Shown in pieces: positions 53,904 to 61,946 of a stretch of 64,000 bases of DNA. The DNA is taken from NCBI RefSeq assembly GCF_016907715.1, contig NZ_JAFBCM010000001.1:6076001-6140000 (forward strand), given 5' to 3'. Position 1 is the first letter of the stretch. Every line of letters starts with the position of its first letter. The DNA is from Tenggerimyces flavus. GTDB lineage: Bacteria > Actinomycetota > Actinomycetes > Propionibacteriales > Actinopolymorphaceae. The notes under the pieces are model-generated. The model was not told the DNA's origin. It worked only from the letters and a program-made list of their open reading frames with translations, and did not search any database. Position numbers and translations under genes: made by a program.

Positions 53904-53909
53904 TAGCGT
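53904..53909 (+). promoter_or_regulatory. -10 element of a probable leaderless promoter (VOC gene)
   Basis: TAGCGT precedes the ATG at 53917 by 7 nt. It overlaps a GTG at 53908 that could otherwise be taken as the start, so the ATG is preferred. Confidence 0.45.
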
Positions 53910-53916
53910 GAGCGGC

Positions 53917-54297
53917 ATGATCACGCGCATCCATTCCACGACCGTGCTCGTCAGCGACCAGGACAAGGCACTCGCGTTCTACATCGACAAGCTGGATTGG
54001 GAGAAACGAGCGGACTCCCCGTTCGGCGAAGACGGAGCGGGCAGGTGGTTGACCGTCGCGCCGGAGGGTGCGGCGACGGAGCTGGTGCTCGGCACGGCGG
54101 CGATGTACGAGCAGACGCCGACGTCGGCGATCGTCTCCAGCGGCATCTCGCTGACGGTCGAGGACCTCGACGCCACGTACGCCACGCTGACCGAGCGCGG
54201 CGTGGCGTTCGAGAAGCCGCCGGAGACGATGCCGTGGGGCACGAGGGCCGCCTGGCTGCGCGACCCGGACGGCAACACGTTCTTCCTGTCCGAGTAG
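53917..54297 (+). CDS. VOC (glyoxalase/bleomycin resistance) family protein
   Basis: 126 residues of the vicinal-oxygen-chelate fold: TTVLVSDQDKALAFYIDKLD, WLTVAPEGAATELVLG, SGISLTVEDLDATYATL and WLRDPDGNTFFLSE, with His and Glu metal candidates near the ends. Small, probably a dimer. The reaction is unknown. The leaderless promoter signature supports the ATG start. Confidence 0.83.
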   Translation: MITRIHSTTVLVSDQDKALAFYIDKLDWEKRADSPFGEDGAGRWLTVAPEGAATELVLGTAAMYEQTPTSAIVSSGISLTVEDLDATYATLTERGVAFEKPPETMPWGTRAAWLRDPDGNTFFLSE

Positions 54298-54301
54298 AGC
54301 C

Positions 54302-55687
54302 TCAGCCGTAGAGCGACGACTGGGCCTCGGCGTAGGCCGCCCGGATCTGCTCGCCGGCGGTCTCGTCGATGTCGTCGCGCACCGTGGTCTCGCCGAGGTC
54401 CCAGTGCGGCGGCGCGGCGCCGTCGGCGTACGCCCAGGCGGCCTGCCGGGCCGCGCCCAGCGCGACGTACTGCGCCGGCGGCGGCACCGAGATCGGTACG
54501 CCGAACACGGTCGGCGCCACGGCCTGGACGACCGGCGAACGGGCCGCGCCGCCGATCAGCAGCACCCGGCGGACGGCGACGTCCTGCGCGCGCAACGCGT
54601 CCAGCCCCGCGGCCAGCCCGCTGAGCATGCCCTCGACGGCGGCGCGCGCCACGTTCTCCCGCGTCATCGCGCCGCGGCGCAGGTTGTGCAGCGAGCCGGC
54701 GGCGGTCGGCAGATTGGGCGTGCGTTCGCCGTCGAGGTACGGCAGCAGCACCAGCCCGCCGGCGCCGGGCGACGCGGCGAGCGCGAGCTGGTTGAACTCC
54801 GGCAGCGAGACACCGAGCAGCTCCGCCGTCGCCGAGATCACCCGTGCCGCGTTCAGCGTGCAGACGAGCGGCAGGTAGCGGCCGGTCGCGTCGGCGAAGC
54901 CGGCGACGAAGCCCGACTCGTCCGCGGTCGGCTTGTCGTGCACGGCGAAGACCGTCCCGCTCGTTCCCAACGAGACCACGACGTCGCCCGGCTCGAGGCC
55001 CAGGCCGAGCGCCGCGCCCATGTTGTCGCCGGTGCCAGCCGACACCGCGACGCCGGCGGCGGTCGAGCCGGCCAGCTCGGCCGGCCCCAGCACGCGGGGC
55101 AGCTGGGGTACGCGGCCGAACGCGAGCTCGAGCAGGTCCGTGCGGTACTCCCCGGTCGCCGGCGACCAGTACGACGTGCCGGACGCGTCGCCGCGGTCCG
55201 TCACGGGCTCGGTCTGACCGGTCAACCGCCAGGTCAGGTAGTCGTGCGGAAGCATCACGGTCGCGACCCGCGCCGCGTTCGCCGGCTCGTGCTCGGCCAG
55301 CCAGGCGAGCTTGGTGACGGTCATCGCCGCGAGCGGAACGGACCCGGTCGCCTCGACCCACGCCTTCGGCCCGCCGAGCTCCTGAACGAGCCGGGTGGCG
55401 GCGTCGGCCGAACGGGTGTCGTTCCAGAGCAGCGCGGGACGTACGACGTCGCCGCGCTCGTCCACCGTCACCATGCCGTGCTGCTGGCCGCCAACGCCGA
55501 TCGCGACGACGTCGCCGAGCAGCCCGTCGCCGGCCTGCTGGAGCGCGTCCCACCACGCCTCCGGCGGGCACTCGGTGCCGTCCGGGTGCTGCGCCGTCGC
55601 TTCAGCGAGCACGTCGCCGGAGTCGGCGTCGCAGATCACGACCTTCGTGGACTGGGTGGAGGAGTCGACTCCCGCGACCTTCGGCAT
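54302..55687 (-). CDS. xylB: Xylulokinase
   Basis: 461 residues of the FGGY kinase family. DSSTQSTKVVICDADSG is the phosphate-binding N-terminal motif, GGQQHGMVTV and LLWNDTRSADAA are substrate-binding, and VSLGTSGTVFAV with GGAARSPVVQAV mark the second ATP domain. Reaction: D-xylulose plus ATP to xylulose 5-phosphate, the step after xylose isomerase. It starts 10 nt after the stop of the ubiquitin-like JAB-E1 gene in the same direction and converges with the VOC gene, so it is physically attached to the Ubl operon. Confidence 0.92.
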   Translation of the reverse strand: MPKVAGVDSSTQSTKVVICDADSGDVLAEATAQHPDGTECPPEAWWDALQQAGDGLLGDVVAIGVGGQQHGMVTVDERGDVVRPALLWNDTRSADAATRLVQELGGPKAWVEATGSVPLAAMTVTKLAWLAEHEPANAARVATVMLPHDYLTWRLTGQTEPVTDRGDASGTSYWSPATGEYRTDLLELAFGRVPQLPRVLGPAELAGSTAAGVAVSAGTGDNMGAALGLGLEPGDVVVSLGTSGTVFAVHDKPTADESGFVAGFADATGRYLPLVCTLNAARVISATAELLGVSLPEFNQLALAASPGAGGLVLLPYLDGERTPNLPTAAGSLHNLRRGAMTRENVARAAVEGMLSGLAAGLDALRAQDVAVRRVLLIGGAARSPVVQAVAPTVFGVPISVPPPAQYVALGAARQAAWAYADGAAPPHWDLGETTVRDDIDETAGEQIRAAYAEAQSSLYG

Positions 55688-55697
55688 GCCCTCGATC

Positions 55698-57215
55698 CTA
55701 GGCCGCGACTTCGCCGACTCTCAGCCGTCGCTCGGCGACGCCGAGCAGACGCGCGTGCAACCGGTGCAGCAGATCGTCGGCGGCGCGGCCGAGCCGCACG
55801 TCCCAGGTGCGCTCGGCGGCACGGCGCGCGGCCCTGCGGTGATCCGCGGCATGGTGCGCACCGGCGAGGGCCAGGGCCAGGTCGCCGTCGGCGATCGTCG
55901 CCTCGACCGGGCACGCCGGGCGGGTGTGGGCAGGCACATGCTCGAGGGTGTGGGTACTGAGCACGTAGCGCAGTGGGCCGGGATCGCCCAGCCCGCCAGG
56001 GGCGACCGTGAGGCTGACGTACTGCGCGAGGAGGCCCGCTGCCGCGCTGACGGAGAGCGCGGCGACGTTCTCGCCCTGGTCGCCGCCGTTGCCGGCGATG
56101 TAGCGCTGGTCGTCGAGGTCGCCGGCACGGTCGGCGGTCACGGCAGCCAGGTTCAGCTGTCCGTTGCAGGCCAAGCACGGCCGGCCGGGGCGGACGACGT
56201 GCGAGCGCCAGGTCGCCCCTCGCATGCCGTTGCCGTCGGAGAAGGCGTCGACGCCGATGCCGCCGTCGACGACCGGGATCAGGTGCGCGTACGCCACGCT
56301 GTTGAGGACCGCCCGAGCCCACGGACGGTCGACGCAGCTGAAGATCACGTCGAAGTCGAGCGCCGCCGCCAAGCCCGCTGGCTCACAGACGCTGAGCTCC
56401 GAAGTCTCCAGCCGCAAGCTCGCCGCCGTCGCGTTGAGATCGACGAGCCGTCCGACCACGTCGACCTTCGACCGGCGCAGCCAGGCGTCGACCCGCGTCG
56501 CGCCGACCAGCCGGTCGAGGTTGTGCTCCTCGACGGTGTCGAAGTCCATCAGCCCGATCCGCGTCACCCCCGTCGCCGCCAGCCGCACCGCGACGTCGAG
56601 ACCCACCGACCCGGCGCCGACGACGAGCACGGCACGACGCGTGAGGTCGCGGTGTGTCCGCTCGCCCCACGAGGCAACGGTGCGGGCCTGGCCGCGCCGC
56701 GTCCTGGGCGGCGGAACGAGGTCGTCGTTCCAGCTGACGACGAGCCGGTCGCCGACGACCCGGACGTTCTCCGCGACCGTCGCCCCGACGTCGCGGTCCC
56801 AGTGCCGAGCGGTCCAGCTCTGGTCGCTGGCGAGCGTCAAGCCCACGAGCGGCAGCCCGGTGATCTCCTGGGCGAGGTCGGCGTAGGCGGCCTCGGTCTC
56901 CCGGTCCGCACCGCTCACGCCCTGCCAGCCCTGCTCGCCGGGGTGGCCGTGCGCGAGGATCAGCCCACAGCTGTCGGCCCACGCGAGCGTGGCGGCGCGA
57001 CGTACGTACCTGCCGGTGAGCGCGGCGTTGCCACGGAACCCAAGCTCGCCAGGCTCGGGCGGAACGAGCCGGCGCACCAGAGCGGTTCGCCGGGTCGCGC
57101 CGGTGGAGGGGCGGTAGGTCGCGAGGCGGACATCCTCCCGGCCGTCGAGGAGCAGAGCCCGAGCGAGGGCGTCATGGGTGTCGGCGGTCATCGCGACCGA
57201 GGTCCGCTGGGTCAT
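55698..57215 (-). CDS. JAB peptidase-ThiF (E1-like) fusion of a bacterial Ubl system
   Basis: 505 residues from ATG 57215, overlapping the E2-like stop by 4 nt. The N-terminal JAB/Mov34 domain has the metal motif HGH (89-91), then Ser101 and Asp104, with a loop two residues longer than the standard H-x-H-x7-S-x2-D. The C-terminal part is a ThiF/E1 adenylyltransferase: VLVVGAGSVGLDVA (196-209), LMDFDTVEEHNLDR, SCVDRPWARAVLN and a PCLACNG Cys pair. In the known bacterial ubiquitin-like pathway such fusions adenylate and deconjugate the Ubl protein. The operon partners are the E2-like and Ubl genes directly upstream. Confidence 0.8.
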   Translation of the reverse strand: MTQRTSVAMTADTHDALARALLLDGREDVRLATYRPSTGATRRTALVRRLVPPEPGELGFRGNAALTGRYVRRAATLAWADSCGLILAHGHPGEQGWQGVSGADRETEAAYADLAQEITGLPLVGLTLASDQSWTARHWDRDVGATVAENVRVVGDRLVVSWNDDLVPPPRTRRGQARTVASWGERTHRDLTRRAVLVVGAGSVGLDVAVRLAATGVTRIGLMDFDTVEEHNLDRLVGATRVDAWLRRSKVDVVGRLVDLNATAASLRLETSELSVCEPAGLAAALDFDVIFSCVDRPWARAVLNSVAYAHLIPVVDGGIGVDAFSDGNGMRGATWRSHVVRPGRPCLACNGQLNLAAVTADRAGDLDDQRYIAGNGGDQGENVAALSVSAAAGLLAQYVSLTVAPGGLGDPGPLRYVLSTHTLEHVPAHTRPACPVEATIADGDLALALAGAHHAADHRRAARRAAERTWDVRLGRAADDLLHRLHARLLGVAERRLRVGEVAA

Positions 57216-57535
57216 CGCGCGGTGGCCAGGACGCCGCGTACGTGGGCGACCCACGCCCGCACGGGGTCGGCGTCACCGCCCCAGCCGTCGACCTGTCGCG
57301 AGTGCCGCAGCCAACCCGACCTGGTCGACCGCTGGCTGTTGGTGGCGGGCAGCACGACGACGGCCGGCAGATGGATCCAGTGCGGCGGGGCCATCGGCCA
57401 CCCGGTGAGCTCGGCAACCTCGACCGCGGTCTCCACGAGGTCGACCCGGTAGACGACGAGCCCGTCGCGTACCTCGGGGTGAGCCCGCAGGCGACGCAGC
57501 CCTTCGACGAAGGCGGCTACGTGGTCGCCGGTCAC
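57212..57535 (-). CDS. Prokaryotic E2-like (Prok-E2_E type) protein, no cysteine
   Basis: 107 residues. WPMAPPHWIHLPAVVVLPAT and SGWLRHSRQVDGWGGDADPV (about 46-90) match the small E2/UBC-like proteins of bacterial ubiquitin-like operons. There is no Cys in the protein, so classical thioester chemistry by this gene product is unlikely. Start and stop overlap neighbours by 4 nt (GTGA and ATGA), so all three genes are translationally coupled. Confidence 0.7.
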   Translation of the reverse strand: MTGDHVAAFVEGLRRLRAHPEVRDGLVVYRVDLVETAVEVAELTGWPMAPPHWIHLPAVVVLPATNSQRSTRSGWLRHSRQVDGWGGDADPVRAWVAHVRGVLATAR

Positions 57536-57783
57536 GCGACGTCGGCGTTCCGGCGGATGGTGACGAACCGCGCGCCCGGGTGGACCTGGACGAGATCGTG
57601 GCCGGCGAAGCGGCTGGGCGCAGGAGGCTGACCGCGCAGCTCACCAAGGTCGTACAGCGTCGGGTCGACGCCGGCCAGGCGGAGCAGCTCGGCGACGGGG
57701 TGCCACGGGACGCGGGTCTGGTAGACCCGGCCGTCGATGGTGAACGGGACGCTCGGCCGCAGTTCGGTGGGCTTGTCGGTCAT
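57532..57783 (-). CDS. Multiubiquitin-type ubiquitin-like protein
   Basis: 83 residues. FTIDGRVYQTRVPWHPVAEL, LLRLAGVDPTLYDLGELRGQ and GHDLVQVHPGARFVTIRR form a beta-grasp domain of the multiubiquitin family. Only one domain is present and the C terminus (RRNADVA) lacks a Gly-Gly, so conjugation, if any, may need processing or be absent. The start has GGAGAGGAG 6 nt upstream. It heads a three-gene operon and is divergent from the sigma factor operon. Confidence 0.75.
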   Translation of the reverse strand: MTDKPTELRPSVPFTIDGRVYQTRVPWHPVAELLRLAGVDPTLYDLGELRGQPPAPSRFAGHDLVQVHPGARFVTIRRNADVA

Positions 57784-57873
57784 CGTGGCTCCTCTCCTGC
57801 CGGGGCCGTCTGCTCCCGGTCACCCTGCTGTCGGCCGGCCGGGTGCCGGTGAAAGAGCGCCACGAAATCTGGC

Positions 57874-57907
57874 TGTCGTCTTTCACGGACGGCGTGGGAG
57901 CAGACAA
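57874..57907. repeat. 34-bp perfect direct repeat, copy 1
   Basis: Begins TGTCGTCTTTCACGG and ends GAGCAGACAA; the same 34 nt occur at 58026-58059. The two copies bracket dispersed repeat B. Confidence 0.85.
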
Positions 57908-58001
57908 AGAGGATCCCCTCCGGACGCCACGCCAGACCAGGAGCGCGGTGAACATCCGGTACCGGCCCGGCGATGACAACAGTCGACTCGCGGGTTTCCC
58001 C
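57904..58001. repeat. Dispersed repeat B, copy 2 (inverse orientation)
   Basis: Complement of the element at 41372-41464, including the 28-nt identical core at 57930-57957. It fills most of the space between the two 34-bp direct repeats. Confidence 0.7.
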
Positions 58002-58024
58002 AAAAAGAGCCTGACGAGTTCTGA

Positions 58025-58726
58025 ATGTCGTCTTTCACGGACGGCGTGGGAGCAGACAAGGTGTACGAGATGGCCGAGCCCGCGACCCCCGTTCCCCGCA
58101 GCCACCCGCTGCTGCGGGATCGCGCCCGGTTGGAGAAGATCAAGAACAACATGCACGTCCAGATCCAGCTCGTGCTGCACCGCAGGCGCGTCTCCGACGA
58201 CGTCGCGCTGCTGCTCCCCGGGGGCGGGTCCGTCACGGACGTCCTGCAGGACGCTCTGGTCGCTCTGCTGCGGACGGATCCCGCGAACGTGCGGACCACC
58301 TGGGAGGCGCTCGGCACCGCGATCGCCCGCAACAAGGCGAAGGACGCGCTGTCGAAAGCGACGAGAGGCCGGCGCAAACGGGGTGCCGAGCCGGGTGCGC
58401 CGGACGAGGTGACGCTCGTGGCGCTCGACGAGGACGTCGACGCCGTCGACACCTCCCTCGGCTCCGACCCCGAGACGGCGTTCGTCGCTGCCGAGCAGCT
58501 CCGGGTGTTGCTGCGCCTGGCGCGGGCGACGTTGACGGAACGGGAGAGCCAGATCTTTCACGCCGGCTTCTACCGGACGAAGACCGACAAGGAACTCGGC
58601 GAGCAACTCGGGATCTCGGGCCAGGCCGCCGGACAACAGCGCCGTCGCATACTCAAGAACCTGTACGAGGTCGCTCGACGAGACAAGTCCTTCCCGACGC
58701 TCAACGTCAGCGACGAAGGGAGCTGA
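58025..58726 (+). CDS. ECF-like RNA polymerase sigma factor
   Basis: 233 residues from ATG 58025. LQDALVALLRTDPANVRTTW and AIARNKAKDALSKATRGRRK form region 2, and LTERESQIFHAGFYRTKTDK with ELGEQLGISGQAAGQQRRRI form region 4. The start is uncertain: GTG 58061 has GGGAG 8 nt upstream and ATG 58070 is another option, both giving shorter proteins. The 34-bp repeat covers codons 1-11 of the longer version, and the first copy encodes the same SSFTDGVGADK, so a duplicated gene start is likely. It is coupled to the next gene by a 1-nt gap. Confidence 0.75.
   Translation: MSSFTDGVGADKVYEMAEPATPVPRSHPLLRDRARLEKIKNNMHVQIQLVLHRRRVSDDVALLLPGGGSVTDVLQDALVALLRTDPANVRTTWEALGTAIARNKAKDALSKATRGRRKRGAEPGAPDEVTLVALDEDVDAVDTSLGSDPETAFVAAEQLRVLLRLARATLTERESQIFHAGFYRTKTDKELGEQLGISGQAAGQQRRRILKNLYEVARRDKSFPTLNVSDEGS
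58026..58059. repeat. 34-bp perfect direct repeat, copy 2
   Basis: Identical to 57874-57907 and includes the possible sigma factor start. Confidence 0.85.
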
Positions 58727-58727
58727 G

Positions 58728-59588
58728 ATGATGGGAAACAGCGACGCCGTCGACGACGTCCTCGCGGCGTTCTCAGATCACCTCGAGCACGGAAGTCCGC
58801 GCCCCGCGCTCGACCAGCTCGACCCGCGCGACCGGCAGTTGGCCGAGGACCTGATGCGGCTGATGGAGACAGGTCAGTGGATCGACCCGTCGGCGTCGGC
58901 ACCGTCGCTCGAGGCCTTGCTCGCCGGCACCGAGTTCGCCGACGCACTGCCGCCCGTCGCACTTCCCGTCGAAGCGCCCGTCCTGCACCGGATGCAGGAT
59001 CTGCTCACCGACGTCGATCCTCGCGTCGAGACGCACATCGACGACAGGGGGTTCTTGGCCTTCGGTTGCCTCGACCTGCTCGCGCAGTTCCACCCGCTCG
59101 ACACCGACGACCCATGGCTTCCGGAGAACGCGCTCCGCGCGCTGTTCGACGCGGACAGCAACCTCGACTTGGTGGCGCTGGTCGCCGTACGGACCGACGA
59201 ACTGCTGACCCGAGTGGTCACGCGCTACACCGTCGACCGCACCATCTCCACAGCTGCCCACCACCCGGTTTCGCTGGTGCCGGCGGTCCTGCCCCTTGCC
59301 GTTGCGGGTCGGGCGATCATCGAGGAGAGCGCGCCGGAGTGGGGCGAGTTCGGTCTCGACCACGCAGCGCCCGACCTCGTCGACGTCGGCACTCTCGAGC
59401 TGGAGGTCGCGACCCGCGTACTGGCCGAGGAAGCCAAGCGGCGCTACCAGGGCGACAAGGCCGTCGCCTACCGCTCGCTCGTCGGGAACGAGCGCCGCCT
59501 CGTGGAGCTCCTCACGACCGCCACGCGACCGGGACAGCCCGTCGACCTCGCCGCCGAGGTCGACCACTTCATCAGGCAGGTCGCGTGA
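58728..59588 (+). CDS. Hypothetical protein, 286 aa, sigma/Rad50-linked
   Basis: Soluble and mostly helical. It begins MMGNSDAVDDVLAAFSDHLE; DPRDRQLAEDLMRLMETGQW and LVGNERRLVELLTTATRPGQ stand out. No enzyme motif or known family was recognised. It is translationally coupled to the sigma factor before (1 nt) and to the Rad50-like ATPase after (GTGA overlap), so it probably works with that ATPase. A regulatory or adaptor role is possible, including an anti-sigma role. Confidence 0.6.
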   Translation: MMGNSDAVDDVLAAFSDHLEHGSPRPALDQLDPRDRQLAEDLMRLMETGQWIDPSASAPSLEALLAGTEFADALPPVALPVEAPVLHRMQDLLTDVDPRVETHIDDRGFLAFGCLDLLAQFHPLDTDDPWLPENALRALFDADSNLDLVALVAVRTDELLTRVVTRYTVDRTISTAAHHPVSLVPAVLPLAVAGRAIIEESAPEWGEFGLDHAAPDLVDVGTLELEVATRVLAEEAKRRYQGDKAVAYRSLVGNERRLVELLTTATRPGQPVDLAAEVDHFIRQVA

Positions 59589-61396
59589 TCCGCGGTCTGC
59601 GCCTGCGCGGCTGGCGTTCGTTCGAGGAGCAGTCCCTCGAGCTTGCGCCGGGCCTCACGTTCGTGCTCGCTGACAACGGCGTCGGCAAGACCTCGTTGAT
59701 CGAGGCCGCCGCGTGGGGACTGTACGGTCAGCTCTCCGGCGTCGACGCCGTCGCCGCTCGCCGCATCGGCGCCGACGAGACGAGTGTCGAGCTCGAGGTC
59801 GAACTTCCCGACCTGCGCGTGCTCGACATCCGGCGGGCCGTCGACGCGGGCGGAGCAACCGACGTCGCGGCGAAGCTCGCGGGAAAGACCGTGGGCGCCG
59901 CGAAGCTCGACGCCATGCTTGCCGAGGCGTTCGGGGCATCGGCCGACTTCCTCGCGAGGACCACGACCGCACCAAGCAGCGCCGTCTACGACCAGAAGCA
60001 GAGCGCGTTCGCCCTCCGTGACCACCTGGGCCGGGTGCTCGGAGTCGACGACCTGATCGACGTCGCGGACCGGATGCGGCAGCTACACGACCAGTACGAA
60101 GCCGAGGCGAAGAGTTTCCGCACCGCTTCACGGCGTGCCACGGCAGACCTTGCTGACCTGACGGACCAGCTCGACGACGCCCACGAACGACTCGCGGCGC
60201 TGAACGACCAGCGGGCCACGTTGCGCGACGAGCTCGACACCGCCGAGGACCAGCTGCGACAGGCGCGCCGTGACGTCGAGGCGGGCAAGCGCGCCGCGGC
60301 GGCACACGCCGCTTTCCAGGATGCTCACGCCATCGCGCGGGACGCCCTGCCCACCGACCGGAAAGTACGCCGCGTGCGGACGATCGACAACCTGGTCCGA
60401 ACCCTGGAGGACGCCGAGCGGTCCGCCCTGGCCTCGGTCGACGAGCTTCGCCAGACCCTCGCCGTCGTCGCCGGACGCCGCGAGGCGATCACGAGCGCGG
60501 CGGCTGAGCTCGACGAGGCGTCCGGGACCTGCCCAGTCTGCCGACGTCCGCTGAGCGAGGAGGACGTCGAGCACGCTCGGCAAGGTCACGACTCGGACCT
60601 GGCAGCACTGGAGTCCGGTCGCGTCACCGGGCAGGCGGAGCTCGCGCAGGCGAGCCAACACCTCGTCGCCGTACGTCGGGCCCTGCGGAAGGCGCTCGCG
60701 GTCCCGTCACCCGTCGACTCGCCAGCCGCGGAGAGTACCGACGTGGACGCCGCACGCGCCGCCGTCGAGGCGGTGCGCGCGCGTCACGACGACGTCTCCG
60801 AGCACGTGGCAACCGCCCGGGCCGCGCGGGCAGCGCTGGAGACGCAGATCGCCACCGAGCAGGCGGCCGCGACGGAGCGGGAGGAGTCCCTGCTGGCACA
60901 CCGTCGGGCGGCGGTGACGCGTACCGCCGCCCTCGTTGCCCGACAGACCGCGGACCAGCTGCTGACGGAGCGCATCGACCCGCTGGCCGCCGAGGTCCGC
61001 GCCCGCTGGAAGCGCGTGTTCGGCGACCGCGGCGCACTCCAGCTCCGCGCCGACGGCCGGTTGACCCTGCGGCGCGGGGTCGACGACATCCCGTTCGAGT
61101 ACCTCTCCAGCGGCGAGAAGGTCGTCGCGCTCCTCGCCGTCCGACTGCTCGTGCTCGGGTCGTCGACGCGGTCGTCGTTCCTCTGGCTCGACGAGCCGTT
61201 GGAACATCTCGACCCCCGCAACCGCCGACTCGCCGCGTCGCTGATGTCGGCCGCCGGCGCGCAGGTGAGACAGGTCCTCGTCACCACCTACGAGGAGGAT
61301 CTGGCGAGGCGACTCGCCCGCCGCGGACAGGCCTCCCTGCTGCGGGTGCGCTCGGCCGACGCGGCATGGCCGCCTGGGTCCGACCTGCCGTCTTAG
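59585..61396 (+). CDS. Rad50/SMC-like ATPase with zinc hook
   Basis: 603 residues from GTG 59585. VIRGLRLRGWRSFEEQSLEL leads to Walker A ADNGVGKTSL (about 29-38). A long coiled coil follows (residues about 160-290 and 330-460) with a Rad50-type zinc hook CPVC at 316-319 in the middle. The C-terminal ATPase half has signature EYLSSGEKVVALLAVRLLVL and Walker B SFLWLDEPLEHLD. No nuclease (Mre11) gene is adjacent. The fold binds DNA ends or proteins; here the operon links it to a sigma factor and an unknown protein opposite a ubiquitin-like operon. Confidence 0.85.
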   Translation: MIRGLRLRGWRSFEEQSLELAPGLTFVLADNGVGKTSLIEAAAWGLYGQLSGVDAVAARRIGADETSVELEVELPDLRVLDIRRAVDAGGATDVAAKLAGKTVGAAKLDAMLAEAFGASADFLARTTTAPSSAVYDQKQSAFALRDHLGRVLGVDDLIDVADRMRQLHDQYEAEAKSFRTASRRATADLADLTDQLDDAHERLAALNDQRATLRDELDTAEDQLRQARRDVEAGKRAAAAHAAFQDAHAIARDALPTDRKVRRVRTIDNLVRTLEDAERSALASVDELRQTLAVVAGRREAITSAAAELDEASGTCPVCRRPLSEEDVEHARQGHDSDLAALESGRVTGQAELAQASQHLVAVRRALRKALAVPSPVDSPAAESTDVDAARAAVEAVRARHDDVSEHVATARAARAALETQIATEQAAATEREESLLAHRRAAVTRTAALVARQTADQLLTERIDPLAAEVRARWKRVFGDRGALQLRADGRLTLRRGVDDIPFEYLSSGEKVVALLAVRLLVLGSSTRSSFLWLDEPLEHLDPRNRRLAASLMSAAGAQVRQVLVTTYEEDLARRLARRGQASLLRVRSADAAWPPGSDLPS

Positions 61397-61442
61397 CCTC
61401 GATCCTTCGTCCGGCGGTGGGTTCGCCCGGCCCTGCCCTGCG

Positions 61443-61504
61443 CGGGGCCAATGATCATGTAAACATGATCAGCGGCCCCATTACGTGGGGTAGACGCCAG
61501 GTAG
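61443..61504. repeat. Dispersed repeat A, copy 2 (inverse orientation)
   Basis: Complement of 21555-21617: GGCCAATGATCATGT at 61446-61460 and the second palindrome arm (61463-61471), then TTACGTGGGG and CGCCAGGTAG. It lies directly after the Rad50-like gene. Several positions differ from copy 1, so it is an old repeat. Confidence 0.72.
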
Positions 61505-61601
61505 AGCGGCCACTGGCCGCGTAAGGCGACCACGACGCCTCACCCAACGGAGCGCCTTCTTCACGAGCCAAAGTCGCCCACAAACGATGAAGTCCCGAGG
61601 C

Positions 61602-61925
61602 TTAGTCCCCGATGATGCAGAACAGGTTGCCCTCGGTGTCGGCGAGTACGACGAAGTCGGCGCCCTCCGGGTAGACCCAGTCGGGCTTGGTCGCGCCGAG
61701 CGCGAGCAGCCGTTCGACCTCGGCCTGCGCCTGGCCGGGCTCGGCCCACAGGTCGAGGTGACTGCGGTCGGTCTCGTCCACATGCACCCGCGTGCCCTTG
61801 CCGGACGGGTCGAAGAGGAAGTCCTGGTTGTGCTCGTCATGCTCATAACCGAGCGCCTTGGCCCAGAACTCGGCACCGCGGTGTCGATCGGCGACGTTGA
61901 CGATGATCGCTCCGATTTTCAGCAT
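61602..61925 (-). CDS. VOC family protein
   Basis: 107 residues. MLKIGAIIVNVADRHRGAEF, WAKALGYEHDEHNQDFLFDP, VHVDETDRSHLDLWAEPGQA and FVVLADTEGNLFCIIGD give the vicinal-oxygen-chelate fold of small glyoxalase-like proteins, with the HLDL and GNLFCI metal-binding positions. The reaction is unknown. It follows dnaG by 21 nt and may be co-transcribed. Confidence 0.82.
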   Translation of the reverse strand: MLKIGAIIVNVADRHRGAEFWAKALGYEHDEHNQDFLFDPSGKGTRVHVDETDRSHLDLWAEPGQAQAEVERLLALGATKPDWVYPEGADFVVLADTEGNLFCIIGD

Positions 61926-61946
61926 CGCCGCATCATCGCAGGTCGA

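Noticed and set aside
57843-58412. Longer sigma factor frame starting before the repeat
   Set aside because: The upstream frame does not join the sigma sequence; it reads through the first repeat copy into non-protein sequence.
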